From positions 1-64,000 of the forward strand of contig CALLUG010000010.1 of NCBI GenBank assembly GCA_938011315.1: 64,000 bases of DNA. Direction: 5' to 3'. The notes beneath the pieces are model-generated. The model was not told where the DNA came from and did no database searches. It saw only the letters and a program-made list of their open reading frames with translations. The DNA is from an uncultured Flavobacteriaceae bacterium (GTDB taxonomy: Bacteria; Bacteroidota; Bacteroidia; Flavobacteriales; Flavobacteriaceae). The position numbers and the translations under genes are program-made. Below, piece after piece: positions 35,324 to 45,484 of this stretch. Within the stretch, counting starts at the first letter, position 1, and every line of letters starts with the position of its first letter.

Positions 35324-36073
35324 ATGGAGCAAAATGAGTTTAAATATTATACAGGAGTAATCGCCTATCCATTACTATTTGTACTGTTAATATGGTTTGT
35401 GTTTTGGTTTGAAGTGCGCTTTGGAGTTCGTTTTAACGACTATGGCATTTACCCCAAAACGCTAAAAGGCTTGCGAGGTATCGTTTTTAGCCCTTTTATT
35501 CATAGTAGCTTATCGCATTTATACCATAATAGTATTCCGTTAGTTGTGTTATCTATGACGCTATTTTATTTTTACAAAAAAATAGCTTGGCGAATAATTA
35601 TTTACGGTATTGTACTCTCTGGCTTACTAACATGGTGTATTGGCAGACCAGCGAACCATATTGGTGCTAGTGGACTAATATACGTGCTGATGAGTTTTAT
35701 TTTATTTAAAGGTATTTTTGCAAAACATTTTAGGCTAATAGCCGTATCATTAGTCGTTGTTTTTATTTACGGAAGCATGATTTGGTATGTTTTTCCTGTA
35801 AAACAAAAAATATCTTGGGAAGGTCATTTGTCTGGATTATTAACAGGTCTGTTTTTTGCTTTTGTATTCGTAAAATCTATAGCGAAACCAAAAAAGTATG
35901 CTTGGCAAGATGAAAATTATAATGAAGCTAATGATGACTTTTTAAAACATTTTGACGAACAGGGTAATTTTATAGAACTTACAAACGTGCAAAACGAAAT
36001 TGGAATTCCTTCGGAAGATATTGATTATAGGAGAGTGAAGCCTAGTAACAATCTAAAACTTGATAATGAATAA
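35324..36073 (+). CDS. Rhomboid family intramembrane serine protease
   Basis: The 249-aa inner-membrane protein has at least six hydrophobic segments. The catalytic dyad is visible: Ser116 in HIGASGLIYVL and His168 in WEGHLSGLLTG. HSSLSHLYHNS (60-70) supplies the conserved histidine/asparagine stabilising the oxyanion. It cleaves membrane-anchored substrates within the bilayer; the substrate is unknown. A ~55-residue acidic cytoplasmic tail (after AKPKKYAWQDE) is a Bacteroidetes trait. It is divergent from rarA and convergent with rlmB. Confidence 0.9.
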   Translation: MEQNEFKYYTGVIAYPLLFVLLIWFVFWFEVRFGVRFNDYGIYPKTLKGLRGIVFSPFIHSSLSHLYHNSIPLVVLSMTLFYFYKKIAWRIIIYGIVLSGLLTWCIGRPANHIGASGLIYVLMSFILFKGIFAKHFRLIAVSLVVVFIYGSMIWYVFPVKQKISWEGHLSGLLTGLFFAFVFVKSIAKPKKYAWQDENYNEANDDFLKHFDEQGNFIELTNVQNEIGIPSEDIDYRRVKPSNNLKLDNE

Positions 36074-36206
36074 AGTTATGTTTTTTTTTGAATGTCATCT
36101 TTATCCAACTTATAATAGTTGACTCTCTTTTTTATAAGTTTTTAAAAATCATCACACCCTTTTTCATAGCGTTGTAATACTATAAGATTAAATTTAATAT
36201 TAACCT

Positions 36207-36941
36207 TTATATACGCTGCCTTACAGCTTCATACAAAAATGCGCCACAAGCCACCGAAACGTTTAAGGAAGTTATAGTGCCCAAAATAGGAAGTTTAGCT
36301 TTTTCATTTACTACTTTTAGTACAGAGGGATTAATGCCCCTACCTTCAGAACCCATTAATATTGCGCAAGGTGTTTTAAATGAAACATCAAACAGAGTGT
36401 TTTTAGCTTTTTCGGTAGCAGCAATAACATTAATCCCGGAAGCTTGCATATAAAAGACTGCATCTTTTATATGATCTACCTTACAAATAGGAATTTTAAA
36501 AACAGCTCCCGCACTTGTTTTTATAGTATCACCATTAATAGGTGCGCCTCCTTTTTTTTGTATAATAATACCACTAACACCTGTGCACTCTGCAGTTCGT
36601 ATAATAGCACCAAAATTGCGAACGTCGCTTAGTTGGTCTAAAAGCAAAAATAAAGGTGTCTTTCCAGAGGCCATAACTGTAGTAACTAGGGTTTCGATAT
36701 CATGAAAAGCAATAGGCGAAATTAAGCCAACGGCACCTTGGTGGTTTTTATCTGTAAGCCTGTTGAGTTTTTCAATAGGCACGTACGATATATTAATCCC
36801 CTTTTTTCGTAAGAGTTGTTCAAGCTCACTAAACAGCTCCCCTTTCAAACCTTTTTGTAAAAATACTTTATCTATTGTTTCACTTGCTTTTATAGCTTCT
36901 ATAAGCGCCCTAATGCCAAAAACTTTGGTGTTATTTTCCAT
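36207..36941 (-). CDS. rlmB: 23S rRNA (guanosine-2'-O)-methyltransferase
   Basis: The 244-aa SPOUT enzyme starts FGIRALIEAIKASETIDKVF, the N-terminal substrate-binding domain of the RlmB/TrmH group. It then has LLDQLSDVRNFGAIIRTAEC (motif 1 Arg and Asn), AILMGSEGRGINP (motif 2) and LPILGTITSLNVSVACGAFL (motif 3), which form the knotted S-adenosylmethionine site. It 2'-O-methylates G2251 (E. coli numbering) in the peptidyl-transferase centre. Close paralogues modify tRNA, so the substrate is the family's most likely one. It lies 44 bp downstream of the Omp85 gene and may share its transcript. Confidence 0.88.
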   Translation of the reverse strand: MENNTKVFGIRALIEAIKASETIDKVFLQKGLKGELFSELEQLLRKKGINISYVPIEKLNRLTDKNHQGAVGLISPIAFHDIETLVTTVMASGKTPLFLLLDQLSDVRNFGAIIRTAECTGVSGIIIQKKGGAPINGDTIKTSAGAVFKIPICKVDHIKDAVFYMQASGINVIAATEKAKNTLFDVSFKTPCAILMGSEGRGINPSVLKVVNEKAKLPILGTITSLNVSVACGAFLYEAVRQRI

Positions 36942-36985
36942 AAAAGCAAAGGTAAAAAAATATACAGTGCAACTTTATTTTAAAA

Positions 36986-38728
36986 CTAAAACCTTGTATT
37001 TAAACTTAAATGCACTTTGGAGTCGGACAGCCTAAAGTTTTGATTGTCTCGTCTTCCGTTGGCATAATTAAAGCGTAATAATCCTGCCTTAGTAACTAAG
37101 CCAAATCCGAATCCAAACCCAAACAGATTGTCTTGAATATTAGAAATATCATCTTCAAAATAAGCGACATCAACAATAGAGTGTAGGTATAGACTAGAGT
37201 TGAGTTGGTAGCGGTATTCCGTATTTATAATACCATATAGCGATGCAATAATACTGTTTTCTTCAAACCCACGTATGGAATTAATACCTCCAAAACGCAA
37301 TAACTCATTGGTAAGAAAACTGTCAGAAACAATAAGCCCAGCGTTTGCTCGTATATAAAAACTGTTTTTGGTGTTTAGGCTAATGATTTTAAAACTATTT
37401 AAGTTAAAAATACTTTGGCTCTCAGACAAGTCTTCAAATTCACGCCGTCCTAACCCAGCCTTAATGTCAAATAAAAAACCAACAGGAAAAAGTAGATTGT
37501 TAAACTGGGGGCTACGATACTCATACCTTAGATTATAATGTGTGGTATTAAAATCTTGCAAGTTACTATCGGTATTAATGTCTAATAAGTTGGTGGAAGA
37601 CGTAAAGTCTATACCAGCATAAATTTTTTGACTGCTATTAACTTGATAAAATAAACTTGCAGATTGTTTGGTACTACTAAAGATGCTGTCCTGTCTGAAA
37701 ATTTGTAATGATAACTCCGCACCAATAGGCGAATTAAAAAGATATGGCAAACTAAATTTGACTTCAAAGGTAACTTGGTCGTTCTCATCGTTTTTGTATT
37801 GCAACGAAGCTGACTCTCCATAATTAAGATTATTAGTAAGCTTTAAATCTAGAAAGCCATCAAACTCTAATCTATTTGTCGTTTCGTTAGTCCCAAACCC
37901 TAAAAAACCATCAAACGTATTGTTCTTTAATTTTTCTAAATACAAATATACTGCTGTGGAGTCTTGTGTAAATAAGACTTCTGGAGGTTTTGTTTGATTT
38001 GCAAAGCGTAAGGTGTTCAAAACTTTTGTTTTTGTTTTTATTTCGTTTAAGTTAAAAACACGATTCGTTTTAATTTTCAAATAATGCTTAAGATATGATT
38101 TTGGAAACTTTTCATACCCTTTAACAACGATATTACTTAGGGTTCGTGTTTTATTGTGCGTAATTACGAGATCTGCTTTAAGGATTTGAGCATTATTAAT
38201 ACTTATGTTTTCTAATTTAAGTGAAGCAAAAGGACGTCCATTTTCAATAATTTTAGAGCTTAGATACTCTAAAGACTTTTCAATAGTTGTGACAGCAATG
38301 CTAAAGTAGTTAGGGGTAACACGATCTGAAATGTTACTTAAAATTGTTTTTGAAATGTGATTAGTGTCATAATAAACATATATAGAGTCGTACTTTGTGT
38401 TGAGGTGAAACTCGGTAAAGTATAACGAATCATTTTGTTTAGTAATAGGTTTAAAAAAAGCGTTAATATATCCTATGCCTTGCAGTTTGGTGTAAAGGGT
38501 CTTCACTTCTGTAGCAAGTGATTTGTAATCTGTAAATGTATTTTTGTAGCCAATAGTATTGATTGTGCTTGTTTGTAGGCTATCTTTTCCTGCGATATTG
38601 AGTAATAGGTTTTGCGCAGCTAATGTTTTTGAGCAAAACACAAGAGCGATACATAAAAAAATAGGAGATTTAAAAAATATCAATACCGTTTGTTTAGATG
38701 AAAAAACATTAGCACAAAATAAAGACAA
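36986..38728 (-). CDS. Omp85/BamA-like outer-membrane protein with POTRA region
   Basis: The 580-aa protein has a signal peptide further in than usual (PIFLCIALVFCSKTLAAQ), so translation may start at a codon after 38728, for example the TTG at about 38686. POTRA-like segments follow (FTDYKSLATEVKTLYTKLQG; ILSNISDRVTPNYFSI; TLSNIVVKGYEKFPKSYLKH). The last ~300 residues are a 16-strand barrel with FRFGGINSIRGFEENSI-type lid motif (LLRFGGINSIRGFEEN). Shorter than BamA, it is a TamA- or ShlB-type member, which inserts or exports proteins. The substrate is not known. It ends in an aromatic residue-rich strand (LSLNTRF), as barrels do. Confidence 0.85.
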   Translation of the reverse strand: MSLFCANVFSSKQTVLIFFKSPIFLCIALVFCSKTLAAQNLLLNIAGKDSLQTSTINTIGYKNTFTDYKSLATEVKTLYTKLQGIGYINAFFKPITKQNDSLYFTEFHLNTKYDSIYVYYDTNHISKTILSNISDRVTPNYFSIAVTTIEKSLEYLSSKIIENGRPFASLKLENISINNAQILKADLVITHNKTRTLSNIVVKGYEKFPKSYLKHYLKIKTNRVFNLNEIKTKTKVLNTLRFANQTKPPEVLFTQDSTAVYLYLEKLKNNTFDGFLGFGTNETTNRLEFDGFLDLKLTNNLNYGESASLQYKNDENDQVTFEVKFSLPYLFNSPIGAELSLQIFRQDSIFSSTKQSASLFYQVNSSQKIYAGIDFTSSTNLLDINTDSNLQDFNTTHYNLRYEYRSPQFNNLLFPVGFLFDIKAGLGRREFEDLSESQSIFNLNSFKIISLNTKNSFYIRANAGLIVSDSFLTNELLRFGGINSIRGFEENSIIASLYGIINTEYRYQLNSSLYLHSIVDVAYFEDDISNIQDNLFGFGFGFGLVTKAGLLRFNYANGRRDNQNFRLSDSKVHLSLNTRF

Positions 38729-38783
38729 AAAGTAGGCTTAAGAAATTAATTTTTTAATTATTAATAAATTAAATGTTGTAGGG

Positions 38784-38814
38784 TTTGAATTTTTAAAATT
38801 AATTTCTACATTTG
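38784..38814 (+). promoter_or_regulatory. Consensus promoter of the ribosomal cluster
   Basis: TTTG at 38784-38787, a spacer of exactly 19 bp, and TACATTTG at 38807-38814 reproduce the Bacteroidetes primary sigma-factor consensus without mismatch. It drives rpsL and the genes behind it. Confidence 0.85.
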
Positions 38815-38817
38815 CAG

Positions 38818-38833
38818 CCCTCTTAAAAGAGGG
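38818..38833 (+). other. Leader hairpin at the expected transcription start
   Basis: CCCTCTT-AA-AAGAGGG forms a 7-bp hairpin 3 bp after the -7 box, so it would be at the very 5' end of the rpsL mRNA. It may stabilise the transcript or regulate initiation. Confidence 0.45.
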
Positions 38834-38860
38834 TTTAATTAAATATATTATAAAAATAAT

Positions 38861-39235
38861 ATGCCTACAATTTCACAATTAGTACGAAAAGGAAGAGCCA
38901 AAATAACTAAGAAGAGTAAATCGGCTGCTTTAAATTCGTGTCCACAGCGACGTGGGGTATGTACTCGTGTTTACACTACAACACCAAAAAAACCAAACTC
39001 AGCAATGCGTAAAGTAGCAAGGGTAAGGTTAACAAATGGTAATGAAGTAAATGCCTATATCCCAGGCGAAGGTCACAATTTGCAAGAGCACTCGATAGTA
39101 TTAGTTAGAGGTGGAAGGGTGAAAGATTTGCCAGGAGTTAGATACCACATTGTTCGTGGCGCCTTAGATACCGCAGGTGTAGAAGGAAGAACACAACGAC
39201 GATCTAAGTACGGTGCAAAACGCCCAAAGAAGTAA
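38861..39235 (+). CDS. rpsL: 30S ribosomal protein S12
   Basis: The 124-aa decoding-centre protein monitors codon-anticodon pairing. The segments [18 protein letters not shown] and [17 protein letters not shown] are intact. The lysines in PKKPNSA and RVKDLPG, where changes give streptomycin resistance in other bacteria, are wild type. It is the first gene of the cluster, 46 bp after the -7 box, and is followed after 26 bp by rpsG. Confidence 0.98.
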   Translation: MPTISQLVRKGRAKITKKSKSAALNSCPQRRGVCTRVYTTTPKKPNSAMRKVARVRLTNGNEVNAYIPGEGHNLQEHSIVLVRGGRVKDLPGVRYHIVRGALDTAGVEGRTQRRSKYGAKRPKK

Positions 39236-39261
39236 TTTTAAAAAAACTTTAAGAAGAAGAC

Positions 39262-39738
39262 ATGAGAAAAAGAGCAGCCAAAAAAAGACCTCTTTTGCCA
39301 GATCCAAAGTTTAACGATCAGTTAGTAACACGGTTTGTTAATATGATGATGTGGAGTGGTAAAAAGTCAATCGCTTTCAAAATCTTTTACGATGCTATAG
39401 CTATCGTTGAAGAAAAGAAAACGGACGAAGAAAAAACAGCTTTAGAGGTGTGGAAAGATGCACTGTCTAATGTAATGCCTCACGTAGAAGTACGTAGTCG
39501 TAGAATTGGAGGAGCGACATTTCAAATTCCTAACCAAATACGACCTGATCGCAAAATTTCAACAGCAATGAAATGGTTGATTGGTTTTTCAAGAAAAAGA
39601 AACGAAAAATCAATGGCGCAAAAATTAGCAGCAGAAATATTAGCCGCTTCAAAAGAAGAAGGTGCTGCGGTTAAGAAGCGTACAGATACACACAAAATGG
39701 CAGAAGCAAACAAAGCATTCTCTCACTTTAGATTTTAA
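39262..39738 (+). CDS. rpsG: 30S ribosomal protein S7
   Basis: The 158-aa primary binder of the 3' major domain of 16S rRNA nucleates assembly of the 30S head. It begins [36 protein letters not shown] is the conserved beta-hairpin near the E site. In other bacteria S7 also represses its own operon. The gene lies 6 bp before fusA. Confidence 0.98.
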   Translation: MRKRAAKKRPLLPDPKFNDQLVTRFVNMMMWSGKKSIAFKIFYDAIAIVEEKKTDEEKTALEVWKDALSNVMPHVEVRSRRIGGATFQIPNQIRPDRKISTAMKWLIGFSRKRNEKSMAQKLAAEILAASKEEGAAVKKRTDTHKMAEANKAFSHFRF

Positions 39739-39744
39739 TTAGAC

Positions 39745-41871
39745 ATGGCAAGAGATTTAAAATTTACTAGAAATATAGGTATTGCTGCGCATATTGATGC
39801 TGGTAAAACCACAACTACAGAGCGTATATTATACTATACAGGAGTATCTCACAAAATAGGAGAAGTACACGATGGTGCTGCAACCATGGACTGGATGGAG
39901 CAAGAGCAAGAAAGAGGGATTACAATTACCTCTGCAGCAACAACCTGTGAATGGAAGTTTCCTATCGAAAACGGTGAACCGACAGCAGATGCTAGAGATT
40001 ATCATTTTAACATTATTGATACCCCAGGACACGTTGATTTTACGGTAGAAGTAAACCGTTCATTACGTGTGTTAGATGGTTTGGTGTTTCTATTTAGTGC
40101 AGTAGATGGCGTTGAGCCACAATCGGAAACTAACTGGAGACTTGCAGACAACTACAAAGTGCCAAGAATTGGATTTGTTAATAAAATGGACCGTCAAGGC
40201 TCTAACTTTCTAGGCGTTTGCCAGCAAGTAAAAGAGATGTTAAAATCTAATGCAGTGCCAATTGTACTAAACATTGGCGACGAAGCAGATTTTAAAGGTA
40301 TTATCGATTTGGTAAAAAACCGCGCTATAGTATGGCACGACGAAACTCAAGGAGCAACCTTTGATGTTATTGAAATTCCAGACGACTTAAAAGACGAAGC
40401 AAGAAAATATAGAGCCCTATTAATAGAGGAAGTAGCAAGTTACGACGAAAACTTATTAGAGAAATTCATGGACGATGAAAACTCTATTACAGAAGAGGAA
40501 GTACATGCTGCGCTTAGAGCTGCTGTTATGGATATGGCAATCATCCCTATGATTTGCGGTTCTGCTTTCAAAAATAAAGGTGTGCAATTTTTGCTAGACG
40601 CAGTATGCCGTTACTTACCTTCTCCAACCGATAAAGAAGGTATTGCAGGAATGAACCCAAATACAAACAAAGAAGAAATCCGTAAGCCAGATGTAAAGGA
40701 GCCATTTGCAGCCTTAGCATTTAAAATAGCAACAGACCCATTTGTAGGGCGTTTAGCATTTTTTAGAGCATATTCTGGTCGATTAGATGCAGGGTCTTAC
40801 GTTTTAAATAACCGTTCGGGTAAAAAAGAGCGTATTTCTCGTATCTACCAAATGCACGCTAACAAACAAAATGCAATCGACTTTATAGAAGCAGGCGATA
40901 TTGGTGCTGCCGTAGGATTTAAGTCCATTAAAACAGGCGATACACTTACAGCAGAGAAACACCCTATTGTTTTAGAATCTATGGAGTTTCCAGATCCAGT
41001 AATAGGTATTGCTGTAGAGCCAAAAACAAAAGCAGATGTCGATAAACTAGGTATTGGTTTAGGTAAATTAGCAGAAGAAGATCCTACATTTACAGTACGT
41101 TCCGATGAAGCTTCTGGACAAACCATTATCTCAGGAATGGGCGAGCTTCACTTAGATGTTATTGTAGATCGTTTAAGACGAGAGTTTAAGGTCGAAGTTA
41201 ATCAAGGACAGCCACAAGTAGAGTATAAAGAAGCAATAACAGCCGCAGCAAATCACAGAGAGGTTTATAAAAAACAATCTGGTGGTCGTGGTAAATTTGC
41301 CGATATAGTATTTACAGTAGAACCTGCAGAAGAAGGAAAAACAGGTCTTGAATTTATTTCCGAAATTAAAGGTGGTAATGTTCCTAAAGAATTTATCCCT
41401 TCAATAGAAAAAGGATTCAAAATGGCAATGGTTAACGGTCCACTAGCAGGCTATGAGATTGATGCCATGAAAGTAACCCTGAAAGATGGATCTTATCACG
41501 ATGTCGATTCAGATCAATTATCGTTTGAGTTAGCCGCTAAACTTGGATTTAAAAACTCAGCAAAAGCAGCAAAAGCTGTAATCATGGAGCCTATTATGAA
41601 ACTTGAAGTTATTACCCCAGAAGAAAATATGGGAGATATTGTTGGTGACTTAAACAGACGTAGAGGGCAAGTAAGTGATATGGGCGATAGAGCAGGAGCA
41701 AAAACAGTAAAAGCAACCGTGCCATTATCTGAAATGTTTGGATATGTAACCACATTAAGAACATTGTCTTCTGGTCGCGCAACATCAACAATGGAGTTTT
41801 CACATTACGCACAAACACCTTCAAACATATCCGAAGAAGTGATTAAAGAAGCTAAAGGAGAACAATCTTAA
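39745..41871 (+). CDS. fusA: Elongation factor G
   Basis: The 708-aa translocation GTPase has G1 ([15 protein letters not shown]), switch I ([13 protein letters not shown]), G3 (DTPGHVDFT) and G4 (NKMD) in the first ~170 residues. Domains II-V follow, with [20 protein letters not shown] near the C-terminus. It carries the tRNA-mRNA complex from A to P site and takes part in ribosome recycling. Length is a little above the E. coli form. It sits between rpsG and rpsJ, where the elongation factor Tu gene of the classical str operon is missing. Confidence 0.98.
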   Translation: MARDLKFTRNIGIAAHIDAGKTTTTERILYYTGVSHKIGEVHDGAATMDWMEQEQERGITITSAATTCEWKFPIENGEPTADARDYHFNIIDTPGHVDFTVEVNRSLRVLDGLVFLFSAVDGVEPQSETNWRLADNYKVPRIGFVNKMDRQGSNFLGVCQQVKEMLKSNAVPIVLNIGDEADFKGIIDLVKNRAIVWHDETQGATFDVIEIPDDLKDEARKYRALLIEEVASYDENLLEKFMDDENSITEEEVHAALRAAVMDMAIIPMICGSAFKNKGVQFLLDAVCRYLPSPTDKEGIAGMNPNTNKEEIRKPDVKEPFAALAFKIATDPFVGRLAFFRAYSGRLDAGSYVLNNRSGKKERISRIYQMHANKQNAIDFIEAGDIGAAVGFKSIKTGDTLTAEKHPIVLESMEFPDPVIGIAVEPKTKADVDKLGIGLGKLAEEDPTFTVRSDEASGQTIISGMGELHLDVIVDRLRREFKVEVNQGQPQVEYKEAITAAANHREVYKKQSGGRGKFADIVFTVEPAEEGKTGLEFISEIKGGNVPKEFIPSIEKGFKMAMVNGPLAGYEIDAMKVTLKDGSYHDVDSDQLSFELAAKLGFKNSAKAAKAVIMEPIMKLEVITPEENMGDIVGDLNRRRGQVSDMGDRAGAKTVKATVPLSEMFGYVTTLRTLSSGRATSTMEFSHYAQTPSNISEEVIKEAKGEQS

Positions 41872-41882
41872 ACGTTAAGAAA

Positions 41883-42188
41883 ATGAGTCAAAAAATAAGA
41901 ATAAAATTAAAGTCTTACGATCATAACTTAGTAGATAAATCTGCTGATAAGATTGTGAAAACAGTAAAAAGTACAGGTGCAGTAGTAACGGGACCAATTC
42001 CTTTACCAACACACAAGAAAATTTTTACAGTATTACGTTCGCCACACGTTAATAAGAAGTCTAGAGAGCAATTTCAGTTAAGTTCATATAAGCGCTTATT
42101 GGATATATATTCTTCATCTTCAAAAACAATTGATGCTTTAATGAAATTGGAGCTGCCAAGTGGTGTAGAAGTACAAATTAAGGTTTAA
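41883..42188 (+). CDS. rpsJ: 30S ribosomal protein S10
   Basis: The 101-aa protein of the 30S head begins [20 protein letters not shown] and has [19 protein letters not shown], the loop that packs into the 3' domain of 16S rRNA. S10 (NusE) also binds NusB in antitermination. Here it is joined to the str-type genes (11 bp after fusA) and separated from the L3 gene by a 208-bp gap with hairpins. Confidence 0.98.
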   Translation: MSQKIRIKLKSYDHNLVDKSADKIVKTVKSTGAVVTGPIPLPTHKKIFTVLRSPHVNKKSREQFQLSSYKRLLDIYSSSSKTIDALMKLELPSGVEVQIKV

Positions 42189-42258
42189 GTATGTTTTTGT
42201 AAAACAAAGCATAATGATTGAGTTTTATCTTTAAATTAATATTGAGAAACTCACAAAA

Positions 42259-42274
42259 CCCTACAAGTGTAGGG
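42259..42274 (+). other. First hairpin in the S10-L3 gap
   Basis: CCCTAC-AAGT-GTAGGG is a perfect 6-bp hairpin. It lies 71 bp after the rpsJ stop codon. Confidence 0.45.
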
Positions 42275-42319
42275 AAACATATCCCAAGCTTCGTGCAAAG
42301 GAAAAACGGTAAAAATACA

Positions 42320-42352
42320 ACTCAAGGCTGAAATGTATTTTCAGCCTTGAGT
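42320..42352 (+). terminator. Strong hairpin between rpsJ and rplC (terminator or attenuator)
   Basis: ACTCAAGGCTGAAA pairs perfectly with TTTCAGCCTTGAGT (14 bp) around a 5-nt loop, followed by GTTTAATAAATAA. It stands 44 bp before the ATG of rplC. It can end or attenuate transcription from the upstream genes, so that rplC to rplQ would need its own start or read-through control. Confidence 0.6.
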
Positions 42353-42396
42353 GTTTAATAAATAATAAATAATAACTATAAATTTAAATAATAATT

Positions 42397-43014
42397 ATGT
42401 CTGGGTTAATTGGAAAAAAAATCGGTATGACCAGCATTTTCGATGAAAATGGAAAAAATATTCCATGTACAGTAATCGAAGCTGGACCATGTATCGTTAC
42501 CCAAGTCAGAACTGAAGATGTTGATGGCTATGAAGCTATTCAACTTGGTTTCGATGACGCGACAGAAAAAAGTGCTACTAAAGCAGACTTAGGTCACGCT
42601 AAAAAAGCAGGAACTTCTGTAAAACGTAAAATCGTCGAGTTTAAAGGTTTTGATAAGGAGTACAAATTAGGTGATGCAATCACTGTAGAGCACTTTGAAG
42701 AAGGTGAATTTGTTGATGTTTCTGGAACATCAAAAGGAAAAGGATTTCAAGGCGTTGTAAAGCGTCATGGTTTTGGTGGTGTGGGACAAGCAACTCACGG
42801 ACAACACAACCGATTAAGAGCACCAGGATCCATAGGAGCAGCATCATATCCTGCAAGAGTATTTAAAGGAATGAAAATGGCAGGACGAATGGGCGGCGAT
42901 ACAATAAAAGTTCAAAATTTAAGAGTTTTAAAAGTAGTAGCAGAAAAAAATCTACTTGTAGTGAAAGGCTGTGTGCCAGGTCATAAAAACGCTTACGTAA
43001 CGATTAGAAAATAA
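42397..43014 (+). CDS. rplC: 50S ribosomal protein L3
   Basis: The 205-aa protein helps form the peptidyl-transferase centre. It starts [20 protein letters not shown]. The central loop [20 protein letters not shown] contains the glutamine that PrmB-type enzymes methylate in some bacteria. The stop codon shares one base with the ATG of rplD. Confidence 0.98.
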   Translation: MSGLIGKKIGMTSIFDENGKNIPCTVIEAGPCIVTQVRTEDVDGYEAIQLGFDDATEKSATKADLGHAKKAGTSVKRKIVEFKGFDKEYKLGDAITVEHFEEGEFVDVSGTSKGKGFQGVVKRHGFGGVGQATHGQHNRLRAPGSIGAASYPARVFKGMKMAGRMGGDTIKVQNLRVLKVVAEKNLLVVKGCVPGHKNAYVTIRK

Positions 43015-43643
43015 TGAAAGTAGCAGTTTTAGATATAAACGGAAAAGACACAGGTAGGCAGGCAGACCTTTCTACCAATGTGTATGCTATAGCACCTAAT
43101 AACCATGCGGTGTACCTAGATGTTAAGCAATACTTAGCAAACCAACGTCAAGGAACTCACAAAGCAAAAGAACGTGCAGAGATTTCTGGAAGTACACGTA
43201 AGATTAAAAAGCAAAAAGGAACAGGTACAGCAAGAGCAGGTAGTATTAAGTCTGGGGTTTTTAAAGGCGGAGGTCGTATGTTTGGACCAAGACCGAGAAA
43301 TTACAGTTTTAAACTCAATAAAAATTTAAAACGATTAGCACGTAAATCTGCCCTAAGCATTAAAGCAACTGAAAAAGCAATAACAGTTTTAGAAGACTTT
43401 AATTTTGATGCCCCTAAAACTAAAGATTTTACAGCGATACTAAAGACTTTAAAATTACAAGATAAAAAATCTTTGTTTGTGTTGGGTGGGTCAAATAATA
43501 ATGTATATTTGTCATCACGTAATTTAAAAGGAGTTGATGTTATAACTAATTCAGAGTTAAACACTTATAAGATTTTAAATGCAAATCAAATCGTGCTTTT
43601 AGAGAGCTCTTTAGAAGCAATTGAATCGAATTTAAGTAAATAG
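43014..43643 (+). CDS. rplD: 50S ribosomal protein L4
   Basis: The 209-aa protein has the long loop [20 protein letters not shown] that lines the exit tunnel, where macrolide-resistance mutations arise in other species. In E. coli L4 also represses the S10 operon by acting on its leader. The gap before rplC could play a similar part here. Confidence 0.97.
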   Translation: MKVAVLDINGKDTGRQADLSTNVYAIAPNNHAVYLDVKQYLANQRQGTHKAKERAEISGSTRKIKKQKGTGTARAGSIKSGVFKGGGRMFGPRPRNYSFKLNKNLKRLARKSALSIKATEKAITVLEDFNFDAPKTKDFTAILKTLKLQDKKSLFVLGGSNNNVYLSSRNLKGVDVITNSELNTYKILNANQIVLLESSLEAIESNLSK

Positions 43644-43650
43644 AAAAATA

Positions 43651-43941
43651 ATGAGTATCTTAATTAAACCTATAATCACAGAAAAAGCGACAAACGCTAG
43701 CGAGTTAAGAAACTGCTATAGCTTTGAAGTGAATAAAAAGGCGAACAAGGTAGAAATTAAAAAAGCTGTAGAAGCTTTTTACAGTGTTTCTGTTGAAAAA
43801 GTTCGTACTATAAATGTCCGTCCAGATCGCAAGACCAAGTTTACAAAAACTGGTGTTCAGCATGGTAAAACAAATGCCGTTAAAAAAGCAATTGTACAAC
43901 TGGCGGAAGGTGAAACAATTGATTTATACGCTAACATGTAA
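43651..43941 (+). CDS. rplW: 50S ribosomal protein L23
   Basis: The 96-aa protein at the tunnel exit docks trigger factor and the signal recognition particle. It starts MSILIKPIITEKATNASELR and has the NKKANKVEIKKAVEAFYSV segment. Spacing to rplD is 7 bp and to rplB is 14 bp. Confidence 0.97.
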   Translation: MSILIKPIITEKATNASELRNCYSFEVNKKANKVEIKKAVEAFYSVSVEKVRTINVRPDRKTKFTKTGVQHGKTNAVKKAIVQLAEGETIDLYANM

Positions 43942-43955
43942 TTTAAGACGAAAAA

Positions 43956-44780
43956 ATGTCAGTAAGAAAATTAAAACCAATCACACCAGGACAGCGATTT
44001 AGAGTTGTTAATGGGTTTGACGCCATTACAACTGATAAGCCGGAGAAAAGTTTATTAGCTCCGAAAAAACGTTCAGGTGGTAGAAACAGTCAAGGAAAAA
44101 TGACTATGCGCTACAAAGGTGGTGGTCATAAAAAGCGCTATCGTATTATCGATTTTAAGCGTGACAAAACAGGAATCCCTGCTCAAGTTGCCTCTATCGA
44201 ATATGATCCAAACAGAACCGCTTTTATTGCATTATTGAATTACCAAGATGGCGAAAAACGATACGTTATAGCTCAAAATGGACTGCAGGTTGGACAAACC
44301 ATTGTCTCTGGAGATAATGTGGCTCCAGAAATTGGAAATGCAATGCCACTAAGTAAAATACCTTTAGGAACAATTATATCCTGCATAGAACTAAGACCAG
44401 GACAAGGAGCTATTATGGCTCGTAGTGCAGGTGCTTTTGCACAATTGATGGCAAGAGACGGTAAATTTGCAACAGTAAAATTACCATCAGGCGAAACACG
44501 ATTAGTTCTTGTAGGTTGTTTGGCAACAATAGGAGTAGTGTCTAACTCAGATCATCAATTACTTGTATCAGGAAAAGCAGGTAGAAGTAGATGGTTGGGC
44601 AGACGTCCACGTACAAGACCAGTAGTAATGAATCCTGTAGATCACCCAATGGGAGGTGGAGAAGGAAAATCTTCTGGTGGTCATCCACGTTCTAGAAATG
44701 GCATCCCTGCTAAAGGATTTAGAACCCGATCTAAAACAAAAGCGAGTAATAAATATATTGTAGAACGTAGAAAGAAATAA
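43956..44780 (+). CDS. rplB: 50S ribosomal protein L2
   Basis: The 274-aa protein is essential for subunit joining and peptide-bond formation. The C-terminal loop has the universally conserved [19 protein letters not shown], with the histidine near the catalytic centre. The N-terminal OB-fold contains [17 protein letters not shown]. Confidence 0.98.
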   Translation: MSVRKLKPITPGQRFRVVNGFDAITTDKPEKSLLAPKKRSGGRNSQGKMTMRYKGGGHKKRYRIIDFKRDKTGIPAQVASIEYDPNRTAFIALLNYQDGEKRYVIAQNGLQVGQTIVSGDNVAPEIGNAMPLSKIPLGTIISCIELRPGQGAIMARSAGAFAQLMARDGKFATVKLPSGETRLVLVGCLATIGVVSNSDHQLLVSGKAGRSRWLGRRPRTRPVVMNPVDHPMGGGEGKSSGGHPRSRNGIPAKGFRTRSKTKASNKYIVERRKK

Positions 44781-44786
44781 TACATT

Positions 44787-45065
44787 ATGGCAAGATCATT
44801 AAAAAAAGGACCATACGTTCATTATAAATTAGAAAAGAAAGTTGCTGCAAATGTAGAAGCTAACAAAAAAACAGTTATCAAAACTTGGTCAAGAGCAAGT
44901 ATGATTACTCCAGACTTTGTTGGTCAAACCATAGCAGTGCACAATGGCCGTCAATTTGTACCAGTTTACGTAACCGAAAACATGGTAGGTCATAAATTAG
45001 GAGAGTTTTCACCAACACGATCATTTAGAGGTCATGCAGGTGCTAAAAATAAAGGAAAAAAATAA
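44787..45065 (+). CDS. rpsS: 30S ribosomal protein S19
   Basis: The 92-aa head protein starts [19 protein letters not shown] and has the [20 protein letters not shown] core and [12 protein letters not shown], which contact S13 and the inter-subunit bridge. It lies 5 bp before rplV. Confidence 0.98.
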   Translation: MARSLKKGPYVHYKLEKKVAANVEANKKTVIKTWSRASMITPDFVGQTIAVHNGRQFVPVYVTENMVGHKLGEFSPTRSFRGHAGAKNKGKK

Positions 45066-45070
45066 GAGCT

Positions 45071-45481
45071 ATGGGAAGTCGTAAAAAACAAATGGCAGAC
45101 GCTATTAAAGAAAGTAAAAAGCAAATTGCTTTTGCTAAGCTTAATAACTGTCCTACGTCACCAAGAAAAATGCGTTTAGTAGCCGATTTAGTAAGAGGCG
45201 AAAAAGTAGAGAAAGCACTTAGTATATTGAGATTCAGCTCAAAAGAAGCCTCTCGACGTTTAGAAAAACTATTGCTATCTGCGGTAGCAAACTGGCAAGC
45301 AAAAAATGAAGATGCTAACGTTGAAGACGCTAAGTTATTTATAAAAGAAATAAAAGTAGATAGCGGAACAATGTTAAAACGATTACGCCCAGCACCACAA
45401 GGTAGAGCACACAGAATTAGAAAACGTTCTAACCACGTAACTTTAGTGCTAGGGGCCATTAATAACACACAAAGCAATTAA
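45071..45481 (+). CDS. rplV: 50S ribosomal protein L22
   Basis: The 136-aa tunnel-wall protein has [17 protein letters not shown] and the long beta-hairpin [20 protein letters not shown] that reaches the tunnel constriction. A Lys-rich N-terminal extension ([18 protein letters not shown]) is usual in Bacteroidetes. Confidence 0.97.
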   Translation: MGSRKKQMADAIKESKKQIAFAKLNNCPTSPRKMRLVADLVRGEKVEKALSILRFSSKEASRRLEKLLLSAVANWQAKNEDANVEDAKLFIKEIKVDSGTMLKRLRPAPQGRAHRIRKRSNHVTLVLGAINNTQSN

Positions 45482-45484
45482 TAA

